Shown here: positions 34,054 through 43,527 of the stretch, in pieces
Numbering within the stretch: position 1 is the first letter of the stretch
How the letters are laid out: every line of letters starts with the position of its first letter
Origin: Phycisphaeraceae bacterium
GTDB lineage: Bacteria > Planctomycetota > Phycisphaerae > Phycisphaerales > Phycisphaeraceae
Length of the DNA stretch: 64,000 nucleotides
NCBI GenBank assembly: GCA_020851735.1
Contig: JADZCD010000028.1
Coordinates: 1 to 64,000, forward strand
Reading direction: 5' to 3'
Translations under genes and position numbers: made by a program
The notes under the pieces: generated by a model
Database searches by the model: none
What the model was told of the DNA's origin: nothing
The model's input: only the letters and a program-made list of their open reading frames with translations

Positions 34054-35139
34054 ATGCAATATCGCACCATTGCCGGCACCGATCTGCGCGTGAGTCTGCT
34101 GGGATTCGGCAATTTTGTTTTTGGCGCCAACTGGTGGGGCCAGTTTACGGATGACGACGCGGTGCGCCTGCAGAACCAGGCGTTTGACCTGGGGGTGAAT
34201 TTTTTCGATACGGCGGCCGTCTACGGCGACGGGCGGGCGGAGCAACTGCTGGCCCGCACGATTCAATATGCGGGGCGCGAAAATCTGGTGATCTCCACCA
34301 AGTTCGGCTACGACTTTTACAGTGATCCGGACAAGGGAAGCCAACGCGAACGCAAGCAGGATTTTTCCCCCGCCTTTCTTCGTCAGGATCTGGAGCAATC
34401 GTTGCGCCGATTGAATATCGAGTGCGTCGATCTTTATCAGGGCCACAACTTAAAACTCCCGCAGTTTCACGATGATCTGTTTGACACGCTGGAGAAATTC
34501 GTGCGCCAGGGCAAGATCCGTCACTTCGGCGTGGCGTTGGGCCCGGCCATCGGCTGGCGTGAGGAGGGGTACAAGGCATTTCTGGAACGCGGCGCCGCGG
34601 TGGTGCAGACGGTGTTTAACCTCTATGAGCAGGACCCCGGGCGCGAGTTCTGCCAGATCGCCGAGCATCGCGGCTGCGGCGGGGTGATCGCGCGTGTGCC
34701 GACCAACTCCGGCATTCTCGACGAGGAATTTTCGAGCGATCAACACGTCTTTCCGTCCGGCGATCATCGCAGGTTCCGCGATCGCAACTGGCTGGTGTAT
34801 GGGCTGAAGAAAAACGCCATCGTCCGGCCGATGGCGGCGAAACTGGGGTTGTCCTTGCCGCAGTTCGCATTCCAGTGGCTGGCCAGCTTTCCGTCGCTGG
34901 CGTCCATCGAGCCTAATTTGCTTAATCTTGAGCAGGTTCGCCAGTTCGCCTGGGCCAGCGACGCGCCGCCGTTGCCCGCGGAGATCATCGAAGAGCTCAA
35001 CGATCTTTACGAGCGCGATTTTGACTTAGGCCCCGACGCCCATCCCTGCGCGTGGAAAAGCTCGGTGGCGCCCGGGGGAACCATTCGCAGTTCCTTTCAG
35101 GACCCGACCCCCGTGCTGTCGGCGCATGCGCAGGCTTGA
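34054..35139 (+). CDS. Aldo/keto reductase
   Basis: 361 residues, starting at an ATG with GGGGAGAG upstream. The catalytic tetrad of the family is visible: Asp in NFFDTAAVYG, Tyr in the same segment, Lys in ISTKFGYD, and His in LYQGHNL. The C-terminal SASL-like region and NADP-binding segments follow the usual order. The enzyme would reduce carbonyls or oxidise sugars with NAD(P)H in the cytoplasm. It is divergent from nifA and shows no evident link to nitrogen fixation. Substrate unknown. Confidence 0.85.
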   Translation: MQYRTIAGTDLRVSLLGFGNFVFGANWWGQFTDDDAVRLQNQAFDLGVNFFDTAAVYGDGRAEQLLARTIQYAGRENLVISTKFGYDFYSDPDKGSQRERKQDFSPAFLRQDLEQSLRRLNIECVDLYQGHNLKLPQFHDDLFDTLEKFVRQGKIRHFGVALGPAIGWREEGYKAFLERGAAVVQTVFNLYEQDPGREFCQIAEHRGCGGVIARVPTNSGILDEEFSSDQHVFPSGDHRRFRDRNWLVYGLKKNAIVRPMAAKLGLSLPQFAFQWLASFPSLASIEPNLLNLEQVRQFAWASDAPPLPAEIIEELNDLYERDFDLGPDAHPCAWKSSVAPGGTIRSSFQDPTPVLSAHAQA

Positions 35140-35321
35140 GCGGACGTCCCGCGGCGGCGGAACGCGAGATCATCACCGACGCGGCGCAGGTCCTAGAGCG
35201 CCGGCTGGCCACCTTGCTGGATGCGGCTAAGTGGATTCACGCCCGACGCGGCAGCAGGATCATGCCGGGCATAATGGATCACTTCTGCCTGGCATGGCGA
35301 CGGATAGCGGCGCCTTGGGGC

Positions 35322-36548
35322 TTAGGATGACGCGGCGGCGACCAGCCACAACCACCCGCCGGCGATGGCCAGGGTCAGGACCGTCACCGGCAAGCCCACG
35401 CGGACGTGGTCGCGCCAGGAGATTTTGTAGCCCATGTCCGCGGCCAGCGTGACCACGATGATGTTGGCGATCGACCCGACGATCAGCAGATTGCCCGCCA
35501 AGGTGCTGGACAAGGCCAGGATCGGCCCGGCCAGCGGGTGCGTGGCGCTGGGCAAGAGAAGCATGACGGCCGGCACGTTGGAGACGATGTTGGAAAGCAC
35601 CGGCGTGGCCAGGAATAGCGGCAGGGGGCTGGGCAGGTCCAGACCGACGTTGGCGCAGGATTGCGAAAGTTGGGTCAGGATGCCACCGGTCGCCAGGGCC
35701 TGATTGACCACGAATAATGCGATAAACAGCACGATCAGCTGCCAGTCCACCAGGCTGAGCATGGCCCGGGAGTGCATCTTGCGGCTCATTAAGAGCAGAC
35801 CCGCGGCGGCGAGCGCGGTCACGTCGCGCGGCCAGGGTGAAAAGAGGAAGACGCCCATCAAGACGGCGGTAAGGCCCAGGCCCTTGGCGGCTTGCCAGGG
35901 GTCTAAGGGCGGCGAGGGGATGATGTTGTTGAGCGTGACGGTGGCTTGCCAACGATTCTTGAACAGAAAGCGGATGACCAGCCAGACCACGGCCAAGCCC
36001 AGCAGCGCAGGCACCAGCGCTTGGGCCAGATAGCAGGCAAAGCTTAGGCGCAGCGTTTCGCCGATCAGGATGTTCTGTGGATTGCCGATGAGCGTGGCGG
36101 CTGACCCGACGTTGGCGGCACAGGCTAGTCCTAATAGATAAGGTAAGGGATTCAGTCCCCGGCGGACGCAGCCCTCCAAAAGCACCGGCGTCATGGCTAG
36201 ACAGACGATGTCGTTGGCCAAAATGGCGGAGAGCGAGCCGGCCACGATGATCAGTAGGGCCAGCAGTGTCGGAGGCGAGACTTCCACGGAGGCCAGGCGG
36301 CGGGTGACGGCGGCGTAAAAACCGCCTAAGCGCAGTTGGGCGGAAACCACCATCATGCCGAAGAGCAGGGAGATCGTCGGCACGTCCACCGCTTGCCAGG
36401 CTTGCTGGGGGCTGAGCTTTTCACCGACCAGGAGCGCAATGGCGCCGATGAGGGCGGCGCCGGTGCGGTCCAGTTGCAGCCCGGGCACGCGGCCGAGGAA
36501 CATCGCCAGGTAAACGAAAATGAAGACGAGCAGCGTGAAACGGTCCAT
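35322..36548 (-). CDS. ArsB/NhaD-superfamily ion permease
   Basis: 408 residues with about 11 hydrophobic helices. The duplicated ion-transporter fold is indicated by two related loop motifs, SAATLIGNPQNILIG in the first half and LIVGSIANIIVV in the second, and by LANDIVCLAMTPVLL matched by LSNIVSNVPAVMLLL. These are typical of the ArsB/NhaD/SLC13 (IT) superfamily. Candidate substrates are arsenite, sodium, or dicarboxylate-type anions, and no neighbouring gene decides. Located in the cytoplasmic membrane. It ends in the gap before the aldo/keto reductase and starts 11 bases after tmk on the same strand. Confidence 0.8.
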   Translation of the reverse strand: MDRFTLLVFIFVYLAMFLGRVPGLQLDRTGAALIGAIALLVGEKLSPQQAWQAVDVPTISLLFGMMVVSAQLRLGGFYAAVTRRLASVEVSPPTLLALLIIVAGSLSAILANDIVCLAMTPVLLEGCVRRGLNPLPYLLGLACAANVGSAATLIGNPQNILIGETLRLSFACYLAQALVPALLGLAVVWLVIRFLFKNRWQATVTLNNIIPSPPLDPWQAAKGLGLTAVLMGVFLFSPWPRDVTALAAAGLLLMSRKMHSRAMLSLVDWQLIVLFIALFVVNQALATGGILTQLSQSCANVGLDLPSPLPLFLATPVLSNIVSNVPAVMLLLPSATHPLAGPILALSSTLAGNLLIVGSIANIIVVTLAADMGYKISWRDHVRVGLPVTVLTLAIAGGWLWLVAAASS

Positions 36549-36559
36549 GGGATCGCTGG

Positions 36560-37309
36560 CTATAGGTTGTCTAGACGCTCGCGCAGGGCGGTAAGAAGAC
36601 GGTCAAAGGTGGTGTCAGGATCAGCGGTGGCGTCCAGGAGCAGATAGTGCTTTGGATCGTCGGCAGCCTGATCAAGGAAGCCCTGCCGCACGCGGCGATG
36701 GAATTCGGCGTCGCGGGTTTCGATGCGATCAGAAAAGAGGGTGGGGCCCAGGGGAGAGGAATTGCCGCCGCCGTTTTTCTTGCGCTGGATTCCTCCGGGG
36801 GTGGGGGATTTCCGGGGGCGCGGCGAGGCGGCTAGGCGCTGTTGGGCGGTTTTTTCGTCCACGTCCAGGATCACGAAAAGGTCCGGCCAGGTGTCTCCGA
36901 TGACGATCTTGCCGACCTGGAGAATGTCCTGGATGTTCAAGCCTCCGCCGGCACCCTGATAAGCGAGAGTGGAGGAAATAAAACGATCCGCCAGCACCAG
37001 TTGACCTTGGGCCAGGGCGGGACGGATGCGCTGGGCCAGGAGCTGGGCCCGGCAGGCCATGTAGAGCAGCATTTCGCAGCGCAGGTCCATGTCGTCGTGG
37101 GTGGGATCGAGCAGGATTTTGCGGATTTCCTCGCCGACAGTCGTGCCGCCCGGCTCGCGGACCTGGCAGAGCGGCAGGCCGGCCTGGGCGACCAGTTGGG
37201 CGAAGCGCTGAAACTGGGTGGACTTGCCGCTGCCGTCGGGGCCATCAAAAACGATAAACCGGCCACGGAGCTTGGCGAGCCACGCAAGATCGGAGTGGGC
37301 GTCGTTCAT
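36560..37309 (-). CDS. tmk: Thymidylate kinase with repeat-encoded insertion
   Basis: 249 residues, longer than the usual 200-215. P-loop FDGPDGSGKST, the REPGGT motif and ADRFISSTLAYQG identify dTMP kinase, which makes dTDP for DNA synthesis. Between the DVDEKTAQQRL helix and the DRIETRDAEFHRRVR helix, where the LID lies, there is an extra Pro/Gly/Lys-rich stretch of about 30 residues (RPRKSPTPGG...NGGGNSSPLG). It is encoded by G-rich DNA at about 36755-36835 that contains TTCCGGGGG and TCCGGGGG units. The insertion keeps the frame. It changes the active-site lid, so activity may be altered or the loop may simply be tolerated. Confidence 0.9.
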   Translation of the reverse strand: MNDAHSDLAWLAKLRGRFIVFDGPDGSGKSTQFQRFAQLVAQAGLPLCQVREPGGTTVGEEIRKILLDPTHDDMDLRCEMLLYMACRAQLLAQRIRPALAQGQLVLADRFISSTLAYQGAGGGLNIQDILQVGKIVIGDTWPDLFVILDVDEKTAQQRLAASPRPRKSPTPGGIQRKKNGGGNSSPLGPTLFSDRIETRDAEFHRRVRQGFLDQAADDPKHYLLLDATADPDTTFDRLLTALRERLDNL

Positions 37310-37459
37310 GGATGGAAAAAGGATACCCCGAAGCCCTCGGATTTTCCCCCCGACAGTCTACCCCCGGAAGATTTCTTTTGAAGGTCCATATCCCTTTTTC
37401 GGTCAGGACTAAGCTTGCCAAAGTGTTCTTCATGATGGGGAGGGGTAAAATGATGGACT

Positions 37460-38098
37460 ATGAGTGGGGAATCCTATTTAGAGCCTTACCGGCAGTCACA
37501 GCGGCAGCACGGAACGGATTTTGAGGTCACGCTCTGGGCGAGCCGGCGGTCGCAGCGGGTGCGTTTTGACGTGATGGCGCACATGGCGTACCTGGGCGGC
37601 AAGCGGATTCTGGATGCCGGCTGCAGTCGAGGCGATTTCGCAGCTTACCTTCTGGAACGCGGCATCCAATATGGCCAGTACGTGGGGGTGGATGCCTTGG
37701 GAGAGGTGATTGAATTCGCGCGTGCGCGGAATCTGTCCAACGCGGAATTCATCAAGGGCGACTTCATGCAGGATCCGCCGTTACTAAGCAGCGGCGCCCC
37801 GCAGGTGGTGTGCATCTCCGGCTCGCTGAACACCATGAGCGATGCGGAAGTGATGGCGGTGTTGGAACAAGCCTGGGTGGCGGCGGGGGAAGTGCTGCTG
37901 TTTAATTTTCTGCCGACCACGGCTGGCCCACAGGCTCCGTCGCAGACAGGCCCCGCCCGTCGGCTCAACACCTTGTGGCTGTTGGATTGGGTGCAGAGTC
38001 GAACGCCCGTCTGGGCCTTTCGGCAGGATTACTTCGCCCACGGCCATGACGCCACGGTGATGATGCGCAAGGAAAAACATCACGAGGTGCAGGAGTAG
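37460..38098 (+). CDS. Class I SAM-dependent methyltransferase
   Basis: 212 residues. Motif I is ILDAGCSRGDFAAYL near residue 50, followed by GVDALGEVIEFA and a VVCISGSLNTM motif IV. It is divergent from tmk and isolated from the other methyltransferases in this window. Family is clear; substrate unknown. The start ATG at 37460 is preceded by an out-of-frame ATG-ATG at 37450, so the start is only moderately certain. Confidence 0.7.
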   Translation: MSGESYLEPYRQSQRQHGTDFEVTLWASRRSQRVRFDVMAHMAYLGGKRILDAGCSRGDFAAYLLERGIQYGQYVGVDALGEVIEFARARNLSNAEFIKGDFMQDPPLLSSGAPQVVCISGSLNTMSDAEVMAVLEQAWVAAGEVLLFNFLPTTAGPQAPSQTGPARRLNTLWLLDWVQSRTPVWAFRQDYFAHGHDATVMMRKEKHHEVQE

Positions 38099-38148
38099 AA
38101 AAGCGGTTGTGGCGGGGGACGCGCTTGGAAGCGGCGTTTCCGGGGGGG

Positions 38149-39354
38149 CTAATGCTGTTGGAGGATGGCTGCGGCCAGGTGACCGCCGAAGCCGGCGGCG
38201 AAGACGGCGTGTCGGCTTTGGGCCGGCAGAGGGCGCGATGATGCGGATAGAGGCGGATGGCAGGATACGGGATCAGTCAGCCACGGCATCGGGGGGCGCC
38301 GGCGCGTTTTGGCGCACAGGCAGGCGATGATCAGGGACGCCAAGCCTGCCACGCCCAGGCCGTGCCCGATGGCTCCTTTGCAGGCGTAAACGTCGCTGTT
38401 TTGGCTCAGGAAGGGAGCGTAGGCGTTCAGTTCCGCCTGGTCTTGCTCGACGGTTCCGGTGGCGTGGGGATGGAGTAAGTCAGGTGGGGCGGAGGCGAGC
38501 ATTTTTCCAGCCAGGATGCGCAGGCTGGTCATGTTCGGATCGGGCTGGATGAGGTGAAAGCTCTCGGAAGCCACGGCGATGTCTTGAAGTTCAATTTGCC
38601 CGGGTTGAACCTGAGGTACGGCCTGGATGACAAGGGCGGCTGATTGTTCGGAAAGTAGAAAGCCCTGACGCTGTTGGTCGAGGGGCAAAGCGCGATATTG
38701 GTCGGGCTTAAGCGGCGCCAACACGCCCAGGCGTTTGTAGCTGTGAATGAACATGGGCAGCAGCGAGGCCTCGGCGGAGACAACCAAGGCGGAACGATAT
38801 TGGCCAAGGGCGGCGAGTTGGCGCAAGTGTTGGCCGGCCAGGTGCAAGGCAGTCAACCCCGACGCGCAGGCCGCCACGACGGAAGTTGGTCTGGCGATGC
38901 CCAGGCGACGCTGGAGGTGATACGCAAGGTAAGCGATGGGGCCTAGCGCGACGGCCAGCGGAGCATCGGGAGCGGGCGGCAAGACAAGAGCACCCTTGGG
39001 GAAATTTCCGGGGGCGGAGTGAAGGGCGTGCATGGCGCCTTTGGAGACGCCCAGGAAGGGCAGGACGTCAGCGGGCAGAAGGGCTGCTTCTTCCAGGGCT
39101 GAGCGGGCAGCGCGTTCCGCCAGTTCGATGGCTGGATCGTGGGTGTTGTAAGCCGCGGCGTGGACGCAGCCGACCGCGCGCACCAATTGGATGGGCGAGA
39201 TATCGGTCGGCAGGTTCGCAGCCTTGTCGGCAATGGTTTTGCCATCCAGCAAGGCGCGGAACGTCTGCCAAGGCGAGTAGCCTAAGGGGGTGACCAGGCC
39301 ACAGCCGGTGACGATCAGACGGGCGGATTGGTGCGTTGGGGGGTTCACGGGCAC
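38149..39354 (-). CDS. Beta-ketoacyl synthase (FabF/KAS-like)
   Basis: 401 residues with a GTG start. The condensing-enzyme catalytic triad is present: Cys in VVAACASGLTALH, His in HPHATGTVEQD and His in ACKGAIGHGLGVAG, with the Lys just before. A FabF-type protein extends an acyl-ACP chain by decarboxylative condensation with malonyl-ACP. No acyl carrier protein, reductase or acyltransferase gene is adjacent, so it may serve a specialised lipid or be a stand-alone KAS. A G-rich TTTCCGGGGGC unit falls inside the gene near 39004-39015, encoding an APGNFPKG loop. Divergent from the ferredoxin oxidoreductase. Confidence 0.82.
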   Translation of the reverse strand: MPVNPPTHQSARLIVTGCGLVTPLGYSPWQTFRALLDGKTIADKAANLPTDISPIQLVRAVGCVHAAAYNTHDPAIELAERAARSALEEAALLPADVLPFLGVSKGAMHALHSAPGNFPKGALVLPPAPDAPLAVALGPIAYLAYHLQRRLGIARPTSVVAACASGLTALHLAGQHLRQLAALGQYRSALVVSAEASLLPMFIHSYKRLGVLAPLKPDQYRALPLDQQRQGFLLSEQSAALVIQAVPQVQPGQIELQDIAVASESFHLIQPDPNMTSLRILAGKMLASAPPDLLHPHATGTVEQDQAELNAYAPFLSQNSDVYACKGAIGHGLGVAGLASLIIACLCAKTRRRPPMPWLTDPVSCHPPLSASSRPLPAQSRHAVFAAGFGGHLAAAILQQH

Positions 39355-39578
39355 ATCGGGGGAGAAACAGATTGCCGAGGGCTAAGAGCAGGTCATATCA
39401 TAAGGGCTTTAGGGCCAAAGGTGCGAGAGCCGTCGGGTAAGGGTAAAAGAGGGAAGTTGGGGAATCATATCGGGCCAGGACGGGATGCTGCTGGGGTATA
39501 TTCCGGCGGCGGGACGCTTGCCGGGGAGCTTCCGGGGGAGCTTCCGGGGGCACTTCCGGGGGGAACAGGACCAGACGC
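39355..39578. other. Divergent intergenic region with repeat array
   Basis: Separates the ketosynthase and oxidoreductase genes. The right half is filled by TTCCGGGGG units (39527-39563); the left half shows no clear promoter. Confidence 0.5.
39527..39563 (+). repeat. Three tandem 12-mers of the TTCCGGGGG family
   Basis: AGCTTCCGGGGG, AGCTTCCGGGGG and CACTTCCGGGGG(G) in succession, 16 bases upstream of the GTG start at 39579. Confidence 0.85.
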
Positions 39579-42500
39579 GTGGCAAAAATGGACCTACGTT
39601 TTGTGCGGGATGCCGGGGAAGAGATATTTGCCGGCCACGAGCTATTGCTCAAGGGTTTGCTGGAGGTTGAAGGTGGCGTGCACCTGATCACCGGATACCC
39701 GCGCGGCATGATGGGGGCGTTTTTCAATGCGGTCGAGGGGCTTAAGCCGCTGCTGGCTGAGCGTGGGATGGTGGTGGAACTGGGCGGTAACGAGAGTCAG
39801 GCGGCTGGGATCGCTTTGGGTGGTCGGATGGCTGGTGGCCGGTCGGTGCTGGCGTTAAGCGGGATGGGGCTGTTGTCGGCCGGCGAGGCGCTGGCGATGG
39901 GCGCCCGGGGAAGGGCTGGCCAAGGCAGCGAGGTGGTGCTGCTGGGCGAAGACCCCGGCGGGCGGGCGCTGGGCAGTCACACGGATACGGGGTTAGTCGC
40001 GCGGCAGATGGGCATGCCGGTGCTTGAGCCGGCCTGCAGCCAGGAGATCAAGGACTGGGTGGGTGTGGCGTTCGCGTTGGGCGCGGCTGGGGGCGTGACG
40101 ATGGGCTTGCGCGTGCGGCCGTGGCTGCTGGGCGGCGGAGGGTCGGTGTCCTGCGGGCCCAATCATTTTCCGGAGGCCAGCGGCGTGCGGGAGCGATCGG
40201 TGGCCAGCCGCGGCGACCTGGAAAAGCGCGTGGCGGGTTGGATCGTCGCCTCGGGCCGGGGCGAGGGCGAGTCGGCCGGCTGGCTGGAGGCTGACAGCAG
40301 GGCTCGGCAGGAACTGTTGGAGGAAGCCCGCAAATGGGCCGTTAATCGCGTCTGGTATTTGCCGCAGAAGGGCGAGATCGCTCCGTTGGGGCTCGTCGTG
40401 GCGGGGGCGGCGTATGGCGGGGTGCAGGATGCGTTGGGCGAACTGCAACTTAAAGGCAAGCTGCCGATCTGCAGGCTGGGATTAATTGAGCCTGTGGACG
40501 AGGAGCTGGTCCTGGAATTAGCGCGGGTTTGTCGGCGCGTGGCGGTGATCGAAGAAAGCACCTCCTGGGTCGAGAGACAAGTCTGGCAGGCGGTGGAGCG
40601 TTTACGGCAAGGAACAGGCCTGGATGTGGGCGTAGTGGCGGGCAAGACCGGGCCAAATAGGTCGGAAAGTTCAGAGAGCCCGGCTGGTCTGGGCACGGGC
40701 CTGGAGAAGGCCCATCCTTCCATGTTGTTGGTGCGCTTAGGCGAACTGGTGCGCGAGTTTGGGCCGGCCCTTTCGGAGACCGCCCGGGCGAGAATCGAAG
40801 GGGAGATTGCCGGCACCCTGTCCAGCGGCGCAGCCATCGCGGGATTTGATGGTCAGGATGACCAGGGGGAAGCGTCGCTATCCGGGGGTAATCCCGGGGT
40901 AACTTCCGGGGGGGGCGAGGGGGATTTGCAGAGGACGCCGACGTTTTGTGCCGGTTGTCCGCAGCGGGATTCCGCCAGCGTGCTGGTGGAGTTGCGGCGG
41001 GATCTGGGAAATGCCGAATACATGCTTTCGCGGCACAAGCGGCGGCCGGTGGAGCTGGTGGTGCATGGTGATGCCGGCTGCGCGACGTTGTGGCGTTTTG
41101 AGCCCAATTCCTCGCTGGTGCAGAGCTATTGGGGCATGGGCGTGGGCCCGGCCGCGGCGGTGGGATTGGGGCGGCTGACGGAATACAAGCAAGTGGTGGT
41201 GATGGGGCAGGGTACGTTCGGGCATTCGGGCCAGGCGGCGATCGGGCAATCGATCCAGGCGGGCGACGATGTGACGTATCTGATCGTGGACAACAAGACC
41301 GCGGCCCTGGGCGGCGAATTGGTGCGGGTAGAGGTCAAAGGCGCGGGCGGGCAGGCGGAGAAGAAAGCTAAATGGTCGGGCGCCCGGCAGATCGAGCGGG
41401 CCATCGCAGCCATGATTCCGCGCAAGGTGGGCCGGCCCGTCAGCCTGGTGCGGATTGATCCGGGCGATCGGCATCGCTGTCGGGCGTTGCTGGAAGAATC
41501 GATCTTGTCCGAAGGCGTGAAAGTGGTGGTGGCGGACAAGGAATGTGCGATCACCCGGCTCAAAGGTCATGGTCGGGGCGGGCCGACGCGGCGGCAGCTT
41601 GGGAATTGGCTGAGCTTGCCCTGGCTGGGGGGACGACATCGGGGCGCAGGCGTGGCGTCTGCGGAGGGATCAAGAGAAGAGGAAGTCTACGTTAACGTGG
41701 CGGAAGAAGTGTGCGAGTATTGCCTGGAATGCACGCGCAAGACCGGTTGCCCGGGATTGACGGTGGTGGAGACCGATTACGGTCCGAAGATACAGACGGA
41801 TTTCGCGTCGTGCGTGAATGACGGCGCTTGCCGGCGGATCAACGCCTGTCCAGCGATTGAGGAAGTGGTGGTGCGGCGGGGGAAAGCGGCGAAGGGAAAA
41901 AGAAAGCGGGGGTACGAGGGTTTGGATCTGGCCCAAGTGGCCCCGGCCGTGGCTGCGGTGCATGGGGGACAGGAATCGTGGCGCTGTCATATCGCGGGCG
42001 TGGGCGGCATGGGCGTGGGGGTATTGACGGCGGTGTTGGCTGAAGCGGGCCGCGTGATGGGATATCGGGTGGGGTATGTGCGGGACAACGGCCGGGCGGT
42101 GCGCTCGGACCGGGCCTTTAGCCAATTGATCTTCAGCCGGTCGCAGGAGAAGGCAGCGGAGCCGGTGGACACAGGCAGGAAGGAAGAGGGTTGGTGCACG
42201 ACCGCGGCTGTGCCATTCGGGAAGGCTGATTTGTTGATGGGGTTGGATCTGATCGAATCCGCCCGCGCGGTGGCCACCGGCGGGGGGCATCGCGTGGCGG
42301 GCAAGACGCGGACCGCGGTGGCGGCGAATACCGCCCTGGTTCCCACCATGCAGATGTTGTTGGGTAAGCAGCACGCGGACGTGACGTCTTTGCGTGAAGG
42401 AATCGGCCTGGCCGCCAAGGGTGGGCAATACGCGTGCGGTGATGCCAGCGAATTAAGCGCCCGATTATTCGGGTCCAAGCATTACGTGAACATGATCCTG

Positions 42501-43508
42501 TTGGGCATGGCCTTTCAGCGCGGTTGGGTGCCGGTGACCATCGAGGCGATTGAAGAAGGCATCCGCAAGACGCTGCCTGGTGACGCCGAGCGGAATCAGG
42601 CCGCTTTTGTTTTAGGCCGCAAGTGGTCCGGGGGAAGTTTCGGGGACGGGGCCAGGTTAAATGGCTTGCGTGGGCGGGAGTCAGCCAAGGGAGCGTTGCG
42701 TCGCAAGCTGGTGCTGATGCGGGGCGGTTGGCGCGGGAAGTTGCCGAGTTGGTGGGGGGGGCGGCGTCGGGCGGTGCGCAAGTTCAGCGTTTTGATGCGG
42801 CAGTTTGAACGAGCCGCACGGGAAGCGGGCATGGGCGACGAGTTGTTGCGGGACGTGGTGATCCGGGCGTATGACTGCTGGGTCTGGGGCGGCATGCGCT
42901 ACGCCCAACGGTATTGCGAACGGTTGATGAAAGTGCTCAGCTTTGAACAGGCAGGCCACGGCCAGGCGGCCAGCGCCGGTGGGGATGCTTTGCGTGCAAC
43001 GGACGGGAGCGGGGACGTTCCCAGGGGGGGATTGTTGACGCGGACGGTGGCGTGGAATTTAGCCAAGTTGATGTTGATTAAGGATGAAGTTTACGTCGCC
43101 GCGATGCTGGGCAGCCTGGAGAAGAAGCGTCAGGATCAGAAGCGTTTTGGCGTGGAGCGCAAGCGCGGTGATCGGCTTAGATATCAGCGGGTGTTGTATC
43201 CGCAGCTAAGGCTTTATCACTGGGTGTTTCATTTGCCGGCCATGCACGCCCGGAGCTGGCATCTGGTGTTTTTGCGGGCTTTTGGCTCATTGGCCAGGCT
43301 GATGTTCTGGCATCGCGCGGAAGTGGAGTTCCGCCGCTGGTACGAGGGACTGCTGGAGCAGGTGAAGGTGGAAAGCCAGAGCGACTATGAATTCTGGACC
43401 GCTGTTTTAAGCGTGCCCGCCGGGGTGACCGGATTCCGGGACGTTCGCCTGCCCAAAATGGCCGCCGCCCGCCGCCAGGTGGAGGAATTGCTGGCCAGCC
43501 GGCATTAG
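39579..43508 (+). CDS. Single-chain 2-oxoacid (indolepyruvate-type) ferredoxin oxidoreductase
   Basis: 1309 residues. Order of domains: pyrimidine-binding POR/IorA N-terminal domain (ITGYPRGMMGAFF, GGNESQAAGIALGG); thiamine-diphosphate domain from about residue 445 (FCAGCPQRDS, HGDAGCATLWRF, GMGVGPAAAVGLG, MGQGTFGHSGQAAIGQS); an iron-sulfur region near residues 710-760 (CEYCLECTRKTGC, then SCVNDGACRRINACP); an IorB/POR-gamma domain from about 800 (IAGVGGMGVGVLTAVLAEAG); and a C-terminal DUF6537-like domain. The family decarboxylates aryl- or branched 2-oxoacids and reduces ferredoxin. A repeat-encoded loop (SLSGGNPGVTSGGG, 40877-40914) joins the first two domains. AGGA eight bases before GTG 39579 supports this start; ATG 39588 is possible. 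It could feed electrons to nitrogenase; that is inference. Confidence 0.88.
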   Translation: MAKMDLRFVRDAGEEIFAGHELLLKGLLEVEGGVHLITGYPRGMMGAFFNAVEGLKPLLAERGMVVELGGNESQAAGIALGGRMAGGRSVLALSGMGLLSAGEALAMGARGRAGQGSEVVLLGEDPGGRALGSHTDTGLVARQMGMPVLEPACSQEIKDWVGVAFALGAAGGVTMGLRVRPWLLGGGGSVSCGPNHFPEASGVRERSVASRGDLEKRVAGWIVASGRGEGESAGWLEADSRARQELLEEARKWAVNRVWYLPQKGEIAPLGLVVAGAAYGGVQDALGELQLKGKLPICRLGLIEPVDEELVLELARVCRRVAVIEESTSWVERQVWQAVERLRQGTGLDVGVVAGKTGPNRSESSESPAGLGTGLEKAHPSMLLVRLGELVREFGPALSETARARIEGEIAGTLSSGAAIAGFDGQDDQGEASLSGGNPGVTSGGGEGDLQRTPTFCAGCPQRDSASVLVELRRDLGNAEYMLSRHKRRPVELVVHGDAGCATLWRFEPNSSLVQSYWGMGVGPAAAVGLGRLTEYKQVVVMGQGTFGHSGQAAIGQSIQAGDDVTYLIVDNKTAALGGELVRVEVKGAGGQAEKKAKWSGARQIERAIAAMIPRKVGRPVSLVRIDPGDRHRCRALLEESILSEGVKVVVADKECAITRLKGHGRGGPTRRQLGNWLSLPWLGGRHRGAGVASAEGSREEEVYVNVAEEVCEYCLECTRKTGCPGLTVVETDYGPKIQTDFASCVNDGACRRINACPAIEEVVVRRGKAAKGKRKRGYEGLDLAQVAPAVAAVHGGQESWRCHIAGVGGMGVGVLTAVLAEAGRVMGYRVGYVRDNGRAVRSDRAFSQLIFSRSQEKAAEPVDTGRKEEGWCTTAAVPFGKADLLMGLDLIESARAVATGGGHRVAGKTRTAVAANTALVPTMQMLLGKQHADVTSLREGIGLAAKGGQYACGDASELSARLFGSKHYVNMILLGMAFQRGWVPVTIEAIEEGIRKTLPGDAERNQAAFVLGRKWSGGSFGDGARLNGLRGRESAKGALRRKLVLMRGGWRGKLPSWWGGRRRAVRKFSVLMRQFERAAREAGMGDELLRDVVIRAYDCWVWGGMRYAQRYCERLMKVLSFEQAGHGQAASAGGDALRATDGSGDVPRGGLLTRTVAWNLAKLMLIKDEVYVAAMLGSLEKKRQDQKRFGVERKRGDRLRYQRVLYPQLRLYHWVFHLPAMHARSWHLVFLRAFGSLARLMFWHRAEVEFRRWYEGLLEQVKVESQSDYEFWTAVLSVPAGVTGFRDVRLPKMAAARRQVEELLASRH
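40877..40914 (+). repeat. TTCCGGGGG units inside the oxidoreductase gene
   Basis: GCTATCCGGGGG, TAATCCCGGGG and TAACTTCCGGGGGG in tandem, in frame, encoding an SGG/PGVTSGGG linker between two enzyme domains. Confidence 0.8.
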
Positions 43509-43527
43509 AGCGGGCTGATTTGGGGAA

